Source of the DNA: Pleionea sp052032335
GTDB lineage: Bacteria > Pseudomonadota > Gammaproteobacteria > Enterobacterales > Kangiellaceae
DNA length: 64,000 nt
Reading direction: 5' to 3'
NCBI GenBank assembly: GCA_052032335.1
Contig: JBPEWV010000170.1
Coordinates: forward strand, 7,771-71,770
Positions 35,174 to 44,314 of the stretch are shown here, piece after piece (the first letter of the stretch is position 1; the number at the start of each line of letters is the position of its first letter). The translations under genes and the position numbers were made by a program. Under the pieces are notes generated by a model that saw only the letters and a program-made list of their open reading frames with translations, did not search any database and was not told the origin of the DNA.

Positions 35174-35872
35174 TTATACGCCGCGTGACAGCAGCATTGA
35201 GCGAACATGACCGATGGCTTTCGTCGGATTCAAGCCTTTCGGGCATACACTCACACAATTCATGATTCCGCGACATCGGAACACACTGTACGCGTCGTCG
35301 ATGTCCGCCAGTCTCGATTCTTGTTCAGTGTCTCGACTATCCGCCAGGAATCGGTAGGCTTGCAATAATCCCGCAGGCCCGACAAATTTGTCAGGATTCC
35401 ACCAGAAAGACGGACAAGACGTTGAACAGCAGGCACAAAGAATACATTCGTACAATCCATCCAGCTTTTCGCGATCTTCAGGCGATTGCAATCGCTCTTT
35501 CGCGGGCGGCTCATCGCGATTTTGAAGAAATGGCTTTATCTTCTCGTACTGCTTGTAAAATTGCGCCATATCAACGACCAGATCACGAACCACTGGAAGA
35601 CCCGGTAGTGGGCGCACCACTATCTTTTTTCCCAAAGAAGAGAGTGGCGTAATACAGGCGAGGCCATTCTTACCGTTAATGTTTAAACCGTCAGAACCAC
35701 ACACCCCTTCGCGACAAGAGCGGCGAAACGCCAAAGTGGGATCTTTCTCTTTCAACATAACCAGTGCATCAAGCAACATGATGTCTGAGCCTTCTGGAAT
35801 ATCCAGCTCATAATCCTGCATTTTTGGTGCATTGTCAGTTTCTGGATTGTATCGGTAGATTGAAAATTTCAT
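35174..35872 (-). CDS. sdhB: Succinate dehydrogenase iron-sulfur subunit
   Basis: A 232-residue peripheral subunit with cysteine sets for [2Fe-2S] (CREGVCGSDGLN and a later NGLAC), [4Fe-4S] (CILCACC) and [3Fe-4S] (CSTSCPSF and CRGIMNCVSVCPKGLNP). It passes electrons from SdhA to quinone in SdhCD. It lies 18 bases after sdhA. Confidence 0.98.
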   Translation of the reverse strand: MKFSIYRYNPETDNAPKMQDYELDIPEGSDIMLLDALVMLKEKDPTLAFRRSCREGVCGSDGLNINGKNGLACITPLSSLGKKIVVRPLPGLPVVRDLVVDMAQFYKQYEKIKPFLQNRDEPPAKERLQSPEDREKLDGLYECILCACCSTSCPSFWWNPDKFVGPAGLLQAYRFLADSRDTEQESRLADIDDAYSVFRCRGIMNCVSVCPKGLNPTKAIGHVRSMLLSRGV

Positions 35873-35890
35873 AGATTTCGATACCTGCCT

Positions 35891-37654
35891 TTAATAACTT
35901 CGAACCTTCGGAGGGAACGCATCCATAGTGACAGGATTCATATTCACCTCACGGGTTTTCATTTCGCCTGTTTCAGGGAAATATAATGAGTGCACTAACC
36001 AGTTCTCATCGTCTCGATCTGGGAAGTCTTCTCGACTATGAGCACCACGACTTTCAGTACGGAATTCAGCGGCTTTTGCCGTTGCACGAGCCACGGCCAT
36101 TAAGTTATCCAGCTCCAAACACTCAACACGTTGGGTATTGTATGCTTTGCTTTTGTCTGAAAGCACCGCACTTTTCAGTCTTTCAGCGATTTCTTCCAGC
36201 TCTTTAAGGCCTTTTTGCATTAAGTCGCCAGTACGGAAAACACCAAAGCTGTTCTGCATTACTTTCTGCATATCACGCTTGATGACCGATGGATCTTCGC
36301 CATCTTTCGAATCTTCCCAACGGGCAAAACGTTGCTGCGCTTTTTCGATATCTTCGTCTTTGAAGTCAGAGAACGGAAGTCCCTCGCGTAATGCTTCTTC
36401 AAGATGCAAGCCAGCAGCTCGACCGAAGACCACCAAGTCAAGCAGCGAGTTTCCACCCAGTCGATTAGCGCCGTGAACGGAAACACAAGCACATTCACCT
36501 ACTGCATAGAACCCTTTGACAACTCGATCTTGATTGTTCTCGTCCCGAGTGATGACCTGTCCGTATTTGTTGGTTGGAATACCACCCATCATATAATGAC
36601 AAGTCGGAACAACTGGAATCGGTTCTTTTACCGGATCAGCATGCCCGAAGGTGCGTGACAGCTCTAGAATACCTGGCAAACGCTTGTTCAAGGTCTCTTC
36701 GCCCAAATGGTCAAGCTTTAGAAAAACGTGGTCACCGTTTTCACCACAGCCGCGCCCTTCGAGAATTTCTTTGGTCATGGAACGCGCGACCACGTCTCGA
36801 CTGGCAAGGTCCTTTGCGTTAGGCGCATAACGTTCCATAAAACGTTCGCCTTCTTTATTAATCAGGTAACCACCTTCTCCGCGGCACCCTTCTGTTACCA
36901 GTACACCGGCTCCGGCGATACCGGTGGGATGGAACTGCCACATTTCAATATCTTGAACCGGAATTCCGGCTCTTAGAGCCATACCAACACCATCGCCAGT
37001 ATTGATCAACGCATTAGTTGTCGACTGGTAAATACGCCCCGCACCGCCGGTGGCAAAGACCGTAGCGCGCGCTTTGAACATCGCCACTTCACCGGTCTCA
37101 ATCGACATGGCGATTACTCCGGCCACATCACCTTCATCGTTAGTTATCAGGTCTGTTGCCAGCCATTCATTAAAAAATTGCGTGTTTGCAGCCAAGTTCT
37201 GTTGGTACAAGGTATGCAATAAAGCGTGTCCAGTTCGGTCCGCTGCCGCTGCGGTTCGTGCCGCCTGTTCACCGCCGAATTCTTTCGACTGACCACCAAA
37301 GGGACGCTGATAAATTTTTCCGTTGTCCATACGAGAAAACGGTAAACCCATGTGCTCCAACTCATATACAGTCGCTGGACCATTCTGGCACATGTATTCG
37401 ATAGCGTCTTGATCACCAATATAATCAGACCCTTTGACGGTGTCGTACATATGCCAACGCCAATCATCGTCGTGTGAGTTGCCCAAGGCCACGGTAATAC
37501 CACCTTGCGCAGAAACTGTGTGAGACCGTGTCGGAAATACTTTTGATATAAGCGCTACTTTCTGGCCAGACTGAGCAAGCTGTAAAGAAGCTCGCATTCC
37601 GGCACCACCGCCGCCTACAATTACGGCATCATAGGTATAAACTGGAATTCCCAT
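35891..37654 (-). CDS. sdhA: Succinate dehydrogenase flavoprotein subunit
   Basis: A 587-residue FAD enzyme that oxidises succinate to fumarate. Seen: FAD-binding VGGGGAGMRASLQLA, the covalent-FAD histidine in RSHTVSAQGGI, LLHTLYQQNL, GCRGEGGYL, RDVVARSMTKE and HGANRLGGNSLLDLVVFGR. Its length and start are regular. It is adjacent to sdhD, whose stop codon precedes its ATG. Confidence 0.99.
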   Translation of the reverse strand: MGIPVYTYDAVIVGGGGAGMRASLQLAQSGQKVALISKVFPTRSHTVSAQGGITVALGNSHDDDWRWHMYDTVKGSDYIGDQDAIEYMCQNGPATVYELEHMGLPFSRMDNGKIYQRPFGGQSKEFGGEQAARTAAAADRTGHALLHTLYQQNLAANTQFFNEWLATDLITNDEGDVAGVIAMSIETGEVAMFKARATVFATGGAGRIYQSTTNALINTGDGVGMALRAGIPVQDIEMWQFHPTGIAGAGVLVTEGCRGEGGYLINKEGERFMERYAPNAKDLASRDVVARSMTKEILEGRGCGENGDHVFLKLDHLGEETLNKRLPGILELSRTFGHADPVKEPIPVVPTCHYMMGGIPTNKYGQVITRDENNQDRVVKGFYAVGECACVSVHGANRLGGNSLLDLVVFGRAAGLHLEEALREGLPFSDFKDEDIEKAQQRFARWEDSKDGEDPSVIKRDMQKVMQNSFGVFRTGDLMQKGLKELEEIAERLKSAVLSDKSKAYNTQRVECLELDNLMAVARATAKAAEFRTESRGAHSREDFPDRDDENWLVHSLYFPETGEMKTREVNMNPVTMDAFPPKVRSY

Positions 37655-38002
37655 TTATACACCCCAAAAAATCTGTATACCCCAAAAAATGATCACCAAG
37701 CTATAAATAACTAAAGCTGCCTGGAAAATCATACGAATGCTGAGTGGCTTTAGATAATCCGTCGAGACAATCCACATGCCAACCCAGATATGCAAGCTCA
37801 TTAAAATAATGGTCAGGATACCGAACCCTTTAACCAGAGTTTGCTGGAAGAAACCTTGCCATAGTTCAAAACCCATCCCCGGATTCGAGGCGACGAACCA
37901 GATTAAATAGGCGGCAAATAAAGCCATGACTACGGCGCTGAGGCGTTGAATAACCCAGTCGTGTAAACCACTACGACCCAAGCTTGTCACTGTCGTTACC
38001 AT
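37655..38002 (-). CDS. sdhD: Succinate dehydrogenase membrane anchor, subunit D
   Basis: A 115-residue protein with three transmembrane helices. The start is the ATG at 38002 (MVTTVTSLGRSGLHDWVIQR); the frame continues upstream but only inside sdhC. It overlaps the sdhC stop by 7 bases (ATGGTAA), so translation is coupled. Residues SLHIWVGMWIVSTDYLKP include the haem-ligand region (His-Ile-x-x-G-Met) and the Asp-Tyr quinone pocket of the family. The protein ends just before sdhA. Confidence 0.93.
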   Translation of the reverse strand: MVTTVTSLGRSGLHDWVIQRLSAVVMALFAAYLIWFVASNPGMGFELWQGFFQQTLVKGFGILTIILMSLHIWVGMWIVSTDYLKPLSIRMIFQAALVIYSLVIIFWGIQIFWGV

Positions 38003-38370
38003 AACCAAACTCCCAGGCCAACAGCCGCTAATACACCCAGAACAAGAACAATCTTGGCGCCTAACATGCCGCCCTCTAATGATTCGCCGATTCCCATATC
38101 CATCAACAAATGACGGAGTCCAGCGATAAGATGGAAAGCGATGGCGGTCAATATCGCCCAAAACAGAAATTTACCAAATCCGGCTGCGACAAAATTAGAC
38201 GCTTCTTCGAAACCTTGTTTCGATTCTAATGATGTACCGAGCAACCAAAGTAGAACAGGAATTCCAATAACTAGAAATACGCCAGTGATTCTATGAAGAA
38301 TCGACGAGATAGCAGTTACCGGAAAACTGATCGAGGTGAGATCGAGATTTACAGGTCTTTGCTTATTCAC
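37996..38370 (-). CDS. sdhC: Succinate dehydrogenase cytochrome b556 subunit C
   Basis: A 124-residue membrane protein. MNKQRPVNLDLTSISFPVTA is typical, followed by SILHRITGVFL with the conserved Ser-x-x-x-Arg quinone site and HLIAGLRHLLMDMG with the axial haem histidine. Three hydrophobic segments. It is the first gene of the sdhCDAB-sucABCD group; the promoter lies in the 352-base divergent region shared with gltA. Confidence 0.95.
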   Translation of the reverse strand: MNKQRPVNLDLTSISFPVTAISSILHRITGVFLVIGIPVLLWLLGTSLESKQGFEEASNFVAAGFGKFLFWAILTAIAFHLIAGLRHLLMDMGIGESLEGGMLGAKIVLVLGVLAAVGLGVWLW

Positions 38371-38722
38371 GGCTGATTACTTTCTTTATTTGATGGTTCG
38401 CCAAATAGAGTGAGACAAAATTATGACACCACTCTCCTAGTTGTACTGAATACCTATGTGGACACGCCTGATATAACGGCCTACTAAGCTATACTTACTA
38501 TAGATTAGCCTGAGGCCCACGCAAGTTTGCGCAAATTATATAGCTGCAACTGGTTGTTTACAAATGGATTTGTGCTTTGCGAAAAATCTTTGCGATTTTG
38601 TTTAATAATTAAACGATTTCATTGATTTAGCCTGCTTGTGGCATTGACAAAAATATTCTGCAACCTATAGTTACACCAAATTTTTTGCAGCACGACATGA
38701 ATTCGACTTAAGGAGTCATAGA
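38371..38722. other. Divergent control region between sdhC and gltA
   Basis: No gene. It holds the gltA promoter (38644-38671) and by inference the sdh promoter on the other strand, which I cannot place with confidence. The AT-rich stretch at 38570-38640 could bind global regulators such as Crp or ArcA, but I see no clean consensus. Confidence 0.7.
38644..38671 (+). promoter_or_regulatory. Sigma-70 promoter of gltA
   Basis: TTGACA at 38644-38649 (a perfect -35) and TATAGT at 38666-38671 (-10, one mismatch) are 16 bases apart. A GGAG Shine-Dalgarno precedes the ATG at 38723, so the 5' untranslated region is about 45 bases. Confidence 0.75.
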
Positions 38723-40012
38723 ATGGGACAAAACACCGCCAAACTCAAGTTACATACAGGTAAAGAGATTGAGTTGCCGGTTTACTCGCCAACTCTGGGT
38801 AATGATGTACTGGATATTTCCGGATTAGTAAAAGAAGGTGTATTTACCTATGACCCCGGATTTATGTCAACCGCCTCCTGTGAATCCAAGATAACCTTTA
38901 TTGACGGCGCTAAGGGTATTTTGTTGTATCGCGGCTACCCGATCGAAGACTTGGCAACCAAAGCTGACTTCATGGAAGTATCTTACTTATTGCTAAACGG
39001 AGAATTGCCGACCGTTGAACAGAAAAAAGATTTCCTCGAAGAGCTGAACAATCACACCATGCTGCATGAACAGCTGACTCACTTTTTCAATGGCTTCCGA
39101 CGCGACGCTCATCCAATGGCAGTTATGGTCGGCGTCGTGGGTGCTCTGTCTGCTTTCTACCACGATTCACTGGACATCAATAATCCGGAACATCGTCGTC
39201 GCAGTGCCTACCGTTTAATCGCAAAAGTACCGACCATAGCGGCAATGTGCTACCGCTACTCCATGGGATTCCCTTTTGTATTCCCACGCAACGAAATGTC
39301 TTACGCAGAAAACTTCTTGAATCAGATGTTTTCTATGCCATCGACCGACGACAAGCCCGATCCCGTGCTGGTTAAAGCAATGGACCGCATTTTCACTTTG
39401 CACGCCGATCACGAACAAAACTGTTCAACTTCGACTGTGCGTCTGGCTGGCTCATCTGGTGCTAACCCATTTGCCTGCATCGCTTCCGGAATTGCAAGTT
39501 TATGGGGCCCAGCGCACGGTGGTGCCAATGAAGCCTGCTTGAAAATGCTTCACGAAATCGGCGACGTTAAAAATATTCCTGAGTACATCGATCGAGCGAA
39601 AGACAAAAATGATCCTTTCCGATTGATGGGCTTTGGGCATCGGGTATACAAAAACTTTGACCCACGGGCTAAAGTCATGCGAGAAAGTGCGCACGAAGTG
39701 CTCGAAGCTTTGGGCAAAAAAGACGACCCAATATTGAAGGTGGCGATGGAGTTAGAACGTATCGCTCTCGAAGATCCCTATTTCGTTGAAAAGAAGCTTT
39801 ATCCAAACGTTGATTTCTATTCTGGCATCATTTTGTCGGCGATCGGAATTCCGACCAATATGTTTACCGTTATCTTCGCCTTGGCAAGAACCGTTGGTTG
39901 GGTGTCGCAATGGACCGAAATGATCAGTGAGCCAAATCAAAAAATCGGCCGTCCTCGTCAAATGTATAACGGTCACAAGCAACGAGAGTTTGTTGAGTTG
40001 GATAAGCGTTAA
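38723..40012 (+). CDS. gltA: Citrate synthase, type II
   Basis: A 429-residue enzyme making citrate from oxaloacetate and acetyl-CoA. Active-site motifs are GPAHGGANEACLKML (His265) and FGHRVYKNFDPRAKV (His and Arg), then the Asp region VDFYSGIILSAIG. An N-terminal beta domain (MGQNTAKLKLHTGKEIELPV) marks the NADH-regulated type II form of Gram-negative bacteria. It has a perfect -35 promoter and a terminator, so it is transcribed alone, opposite the sdh-suc genes. Confidence 0.99.
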   Translation: MGQNTAKLKLHTGKEIELPVYSPTLGNDVLDISGLVKEGVFTYDPGFMSTASCESKITFIDGAKGILLYRGYPIEDLATKADFMEVSYLLLNGELPTVEQKKDFLEELNNHTMLHEQLTHFFNGFRRDAHPMAVMVGVVGALSAFYHDSLDINNPEHRRRSAYRLIAKVPTIAAMCYRYSMGFPFVFPRNEMSYAENFLNQMFSMPSTDDKPDPVLVKAMDRIFTLHADHEQNCSTSTVRLAGSSGANPFACIASGIASLWGPAHGGANEACLKMLHEIGDVKNIPEYIDRAKDKNDPFRLMGFGHRVYKNFDPRAKVMRESAHEVLEALGKKDDPILKVAMELERIALEDPYFVEKKLYPNVDFYSGIILSAIGIPTNMFTVIFALARTVGWVSQWTEMISEPNQKIGRPRQMYNGHKQREFVELDKR

Positions 40013-40033
40013 TCCATCAATAGACCATTGATT

Positions 40034-40061
40034 AAAAAAGGGAGCTTCGAGCTCCCTTTTT
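40034..40061. terminator. Bidirectional terminator between gltA and the secretion ATPase gene
   Basis: A-tract, stem GGGAGCT, loop TCG, stem AGCTCCC, five T. It is between convergent genes and works for both. Confidence 0.92.
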
Positions 40062-40090
40062 AATGCGACTTCATAACTCACTCGACGAGA

Positions 40091-41113
40091 TTAATCGTCC
40101 TCAAAATTCAAACTGATCTGAACAATTTTGCGCATATATTCGCGCTCTTTCTTGAATCGTTTCTTCATCGCATCCATTTCAGCTTCCAGCATAATAAGTC
40201 GCTTCTCCATTTCGCTGGCATTCTCGATGGGTTTTGCTGAAGAACGTTTGCTTTCTACCTTTGACGGACCACCCTCGCCCGTGTCATTAGCAATATTAGG
40301 CTGTTCTATGGCAATTTCATCGGCCACTGTTTTAACAATTTCGCCATCGATGCGATGTTTTTCTTCGAGAAATCCGTACAGCAACAATCGATCACAGATG
40401 GTGTTAATCCGTCTCGGTATACCGTGAGTGAATTCGAATATCTGCTGATACGCTTCAGCCGTAAACACAGGATCATCGGACCAATCGACTTTTCTCAACC
40501 GATGCTCAATATAAGCTTGTGTTTCTTCGGCTGTTAAATGCGCCAAGTGATAAGATGCGGTAACCCGCTGTCTGACTTGCTCCAGGTGAGGAACCGCCAA
40601 ATTCTCTCGAAACTCTGACTGGCCCAACAGGAAAATTTGAATCAGGGTTTTACCGTCGTTATGAAGATTTGACAACATTCTTAATTCTTCAAGACTCTCC
40701 AGGGGCAAGTTTTGCGCTTCATCGACCACCAGCATACAACGCTTTCCTTCGTGCTGACGTGATATAAAGAAGTTTTCAAGATTTTTGATTAAAGAGGTCT
40801 TTTCGCTGGACTTATGCGCCAATCCGAATGTAGCAGCAACCATTCGCAAAATGTCGGAGGAATCGAGTTGGGTATTGACCAGTTCGCCAGCAACAATATC
40901 TTTTTTGTTCTCAAGAGAACCAAATAATGTTCGAACCAGCGTACTTTTACCCGTTCCGACATCGCCAGTAACGATAATAAACCCTTCCCCTTGCGACAAT
41001 CCGTAGCGCAAGTAAGCCAGTGCTCTTTTGTGAGTACTGCTTCCGAAGAAAAAGAAGGGATCAGGCGCGAGTTGAAAAGGCTTTCCACTGAGTTTGTAAT
41101 ACGAGTCGTACAT
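40091..41113 (-). CDS. Secretion ATPase of the exosortase/PEP-CTERM type (GspA/ExeA-like)
   Basis: A 340-residue AAA ATPase. N-terminal MYDSYYKLSGKPFQLAPDP leads into an ExeA-like domain with Walker A GDVGTGKST at residues 49-57 and Walker B MLVVDEAQNLP; residues 270-340 hold a coiled coil (EMEKRLIMLEAEMDAMKKR). This architecture is the one of the putative secretion ATPase found in exosortase/EPS clusters and related to GspA. It lies 20 bases downstream of the sugar-transferase gene, so they are an operon. No exosortase or other EPS genes appear in the window. Confidence 0.85.
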   Translation of the reverse strand: MYDSYYKLSGKPFQLAPDPFFFFGSSTHKRALAYLRYGLSQGEGFIIVTGDVGTGKSTLVRTLFGSLENKKDIVAGELVNTQLDSSDILRMVAATFGLAHKSSEKTSLIKNLENFFISRQHEGKRCMLVVDEAQNLPLESLEELRMLSNLHNDGKTLIQIFLLGQSEFRENLAVPHLEQVRQRVTASYHLAHLTAEETQAYIEHRLRKVDWSDDPVFTAEAYQQIFEFTHGIPRRINTICDRLLLYGFLEEKHRIDGEIVKTVADEIAIEQPNIANDTGEGGPSKVESKRSSAKPIENASEMEKRLIMLEAEMDAMKKRFKKEREYMRKIVQISLNFEDD

Positions 41114-41133
41114 TGCTTCCCCTTTTTAACGAA

Positions 41134-42528
41134 TTATCGCGATCCTTTCTGCCACACGATAACCTGAATCGTTTGTATTAAGATAGTTAAATCCAGAAAC
41201 AAACTGAAATTCTTGATGTAATATAAATCAAACTGAAGCTTTTGCTTTGCGTCTTCATCGTTGTCACCATAAGGATAGCTTATCTGGGCCCAACCCGTTA
41301 TGCCTGGCTTGACCCGATGACGCATGTTATAGAAAGCAATTTTTTCTGACAGTAATTGAACAAACTCAGGGCGCTCAGGTCGAGGTCCGACAAAACTCAT
41401 GTCGCCTTTGAGGACATTCCACATTTGAGGGATCTCATCGAGTCGAGTTTTCCGCATTATCTGGCCAATTTTCGTCACTCGCGCGTCATTTTTTGCAGCA
41501 AACTGAGGTCCGTCTTTTTCCGCGTCAACCACCATGCTTCGAAACTTGAAAACCGTAAAAGGCTCGCCATATTGACCAGTTCTTACCTGCGAATAAATCA
41601 CCGGATCGCGCCAACGTGACTCGTGTTTAATTAAGAAGTATAAGACGAGACAAATAGGCAACGATATGACAAGAAAGATTAGACTCACCAGAATATCGAA
41701 TATTCGTTTAACGGCTTCTCTTAAGTAGTCGGAATGAAAGCCATCAAAAAATATAACTTGATTCGGCGATAGTGTATCAATTTCCATGCGACCGGTCTGA
41801 CGCTCGAAAAACTCCGTAATATCGATAATACGTAAACCACCGAGTTTCAACTTGATGATGTCATGGACTGGGTAATTCTTGCGCGTATCGTCGACGGCAA
41901 TAATCAATTGATCGATACCGTAGCGTTCAACAAGCTTATCTAAAGGGTCGTCCGAACGAATCACCAAGTTTTCATCATCGACTTCGTCCTTATCGCCCTT
42001 CAAGTGCAAAAAGCCAACCAGTTTTAGCCCCTGCCAATCACTTTTGCGTTTCAAACGTAGAATCTGTTTAGCTCGACTTCCAGTACCTAAAACTAAAATA
42101 CGCGATTGAAACAACTCCTTGTCGGCTACGGCAAAGAAGATATACCGAACAACCGTTAAGAGTAGAAAGCCAATTATCAAACTGAGCCCAAACACTCCTC
42201 GCCCAATAAAAATGTTGGGGAAAATATAAAAAAGGACCGACATAACAGCAAACGCAATCACTACCGACCAAAATAGCTTGCTGATAATGGCTACGAAACT
42301 GTCCCGCGTAGCCCGTCGATAAAGGCCTACAGCGATCATGACAACAACGTGTATTGCAGCAAAAATAGACGCTTTTAAATTGAAAGACTGGTACAGATCG
42401 GGACTTTCTTCGAGTCTGGGTAAGCGTATTTCTGCCGCTATATGAACTGTAACGAACAAAACAATGAATTCTAAAGCCAACAACAGAAACAGCGTTCGGG
42501 GGATATAATGACCGAATAGCCTAACCAT
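41134..42528 (-). CDS. Polyprenyl-phosphate sugar-1-phosphate transferase (exosortase-EPS type)
   Basis: A 464-residue membrane enzyme that starts an exopolysaccharide or glycan repeat by moving a sugar-1-phosphate onto undecaprenyl phosphate. Seen: four to five N-terminal transmembrane helices (MVRLFGHYIPRTLFLLLALE first), a Rossmann-like middle domain (ILVLGTGSRAKQILRL), one further helix and the catalytic C-terminal domain with KFRSMVVDAEKDGP, TRLDEIPQMWNVLKGDMS and VGPRPERPEF. The ATG at 42528 has AAGGA nine bases upstream; a longer frame exists upstream without support. Paired with the AAA ATPase gene. Confidence 0.9.
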   Translation of the reverse strand: MVRLFGHYIPRTLFLLLALEFIVLFVTVHIAAEIRLPRLEESPDLYQSFNLKASIFAAIHVVVMIAVGLYRRATRDSFVAIISKLFWSVVIAFAVMSVLFYIFPNIFIGRGVFGLSLIIGFLLLTVVRYIFFAVADKELFQSRILVLGTGSRAKQILRLKRKSDWQGLKLVGFLHLKGDKDEVDDENLVIRSDDPLDKLVERYGIDQLIIAVDDTRKNYPVHDIIKLKLGGLRIIDITEFFERQTGRMEIDTLSPNQVIFFDGFHSDYLREAVKRIFDILVSLIFLVISLPICLVLYFLIKHESRWRDPVIYSQVRTGQYGEPFTVFKFRSMVVDAEKDGPQFAAKNDARVTKIGQIMRKTRLDEIPQMWNVLKGDMSFVGPRPERPEFVQLLSEKIAFYNMRHRVKPGITGWAQISYPYGDNDEDAKQKLQFDLYYIKNFSLFLDLTILIQTIQVIVWQKGSR

Positions 42529-42681
42529 ACAACGATTCCTTGTCTTGTAAATCCTGATTAAGGTTTGAACTAAAGAAAGCGAATTATATCTTTTTTGTAA
42601 TAAATTACCAGAATTCAATACACTTAAAACTTCAAATGTTAAACTACTTCACGCTTTTCATTATAACCAATAGAGATTTTT

Positions 42682-43788
42682 ATGTGTGCAATGCAACGTA
42701 ACACAACACCTTGTTACTATTCAGATTATTTACAACTGAACAAACTTCTCGACAGCCAACATCCGGAAAGTACCAAGTATGGTGAAGAAGCGCATGATGA
42801 AATGCTGTTCATCATAGTTCATCAGGCTTATGAGTTGTGGTTTAAGCAAATTCTGCATGAGATGCGTTCCATTTACGCGGAATTCAATCAAACTCACTTA
42901 CCTGAAAAATCAATGGGTCGCATTGTCTCCCGTTTAGACCGCATTCAAGCAGTTCAACAGTTGTTGATCGACCAGATTGGTGTTATGGAAACCATGACCC
43001 CGCTCGACTTCCTCGATTTTCGGGATTATTTAGTGCCCGCCTCCGGTTTCCAGAGTATCCAATTCAAAGAAATTGAAATCTTGCTGGGACTAAAATCGAA
43101 GTATCGAATCAATTTCGATAAAGAATCCTTTTACAGTCGTCTGAATGAGAAAGATCGTAACCATTTGCTTAAAATGGAAGACGCCCCCAGTTTATTCGAT
43201 TGTGTGCAAGACTGGCTCGAGCGTATTCCATTTTTTGAGTTTGGTGAATTTAAGTTCTGGGAGTCTTACCGAAAAGCCGTTGATGAAATGCTGGCTAGCG
43301 ATCAGGCAATCATTGAAGGCAACGACTACCTGAGTGACGCTGATAAACAATTTCAACTCAAAGATCTGGAAAACACGCGAAAAAGCTTTGACGCGCTATT
43401 GGATGAAGAAAAATACGCGGCATTACGCCAGGAAGATAAATTCCGATTCAGTCAAAAAGCCATGTTAGGGGCCGTGTTTATCAACCTTTATCGCGACGAA
43501 CCCATGTTTCAGTTACCCTTTCAGTTGCTAACCAGCTTACTTGAGATCGATGAGTTGTTCACAACATGGCGCTATCGACATGTGATCATGGTTCAACGTA
43601 TGCTCGGCAGCAAGATCGGAACAGGAGGCTCAAGTGGATCGGATTACCTTCGAAAAACGACCGAAAACAATCGCTTTTTCAAAGATCTGTTCAACATTTC
43701 AACCTTCCTGTTACCGCGTTCGGCACTTCCAGCCTTGCCTGAGCCGCTGATAAAGGCGTTAAATTTCTATTTCCACCCAGAGGAATAA
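42682..43788 (+). CDS. kynA: Tryptophan 2,3-dioxygenase
   Basis: A 368-residue haem enzyme opening the indole ring of tryptophan to N-formylkynurenine, the first step of the kynurenine pathway. Seen: YSDYLQLNKLLDSQHPES, the haem and substrate region DEMLFIIVHQAYELWFKQIL with its His, and the C-terminal TWRYRHVIMVQRMLGSKIGTGGSSGSDYLRKT, which includes the proximal haem His. Other kynurenine genes (kynB, kynU) are not in the window. The stop codon is adjacent to the stop of the convergent msrC gene. Confidence 0.97.
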   Translation: MCAMQRNTTPCYYSDYLQLNKLLDSQHPESTKYGEEAHDEMLFIIVHQAYELWFKQILHEMRSIYAEFNQTHLPEKSMGRIVSRLDRIQAVQQLLIDQIGVMETMTPLDFLDFRDYLVPASGFQSIQFKEIEILLGLKSKYRINFDKESFYSRLNEKDRNHLLKMEDAPSLFDCVQDWLERIPFFEFGEFKFWESYRKAVDEMLASDQAIIEGNDYLSDADKQFQLKDLENTRKSFDALLDEEKYAALRQEDKFRFSQKAMLGAVFINLYRDEPMFQLPFQLLTSLLEIDELFTTWRYRHVIMVQRMLGSKIGTGGSSGSDYLRKTTENNRFFKDLFNISTFLLPRSALPALPEPLIKALNFYFHPEE

Positions 43789-44292
43789 TCAGTCAAATCG
43801 GGTAGCGGCTTTAAACACCGCTACCAACTGTTCGAATCCGGTGAGATCGTCATCGTCAAAACGGTTCTTCTTCGGACTGTCAATATCGAGCACACCGAAC
43901 AGCTGACCATCCACCAGAATAGGTACAACGATTTCAGCATTGCTGGCACTGTCACACGCAATGTGACCGGCAAACGAATGCACATCATCAACTCGAAGCG
44001 ACGACTGATTTTGCGCCACAGTACCACAAACACCTTTACCAAACGGTATGTGCACACATGCGACCTTTCCCTGATAGGGACCGAGCCTTAGTGTGCTATC
44101 GCCTGCATTGATATAAAATCCAGACCAGTTTAACGCCGGAATTGCGTAAAAAATAAACGACGAAACTTGAGCCATATTAGTCACAGGATCAGAATCTATC
44201 GACAATAAACCGGCCAATTGTTTCGCCAGAGAATCGTAATAAGCAGGCTTTGCCTCATAGTAAAGGTCAAAATTGGTGTCAGTCTCAAACAT
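43789..44292 (-). CDS. msrC: Free methionine-R-sulfoxide reductase (GAF domain)
   Basis: A 167-residue single GAF-domain protein. It has the three cysteines of free-Met-R-SO reductases, Cys79 (GKVACVHIPFG), Cys89 (KGVCGTVA) and Cys113 (GHIACDSASNAEIVVPI), of which the last is the catalytic one in characterised members. The enzyme reduces free methionine sulfoxide with thioredoxin. The gene has 22 bases to the upstream GGDEF/EAL gene and could share its transcript. Confidence 0.93.
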   Translation of the reverse strand: MFETDTNFDLYYEAKPAYYDSLAKQLAGLLSIDSDPVTNMAQVSSFIFYAIPALNWSGFYINAGDSTLRLGPYQGKVACVHIPFGKGVCGTVAQNQSSLRVDDVHSFAGHIACDSASNAEIVVPILVDGQLFGVLDIDSPKKNRFDDDDLTGFEQLVAVFKAATRFD

Positions 44293-44314
44293 AAAGTGGG
44301 ATCGCCAAAGAATT

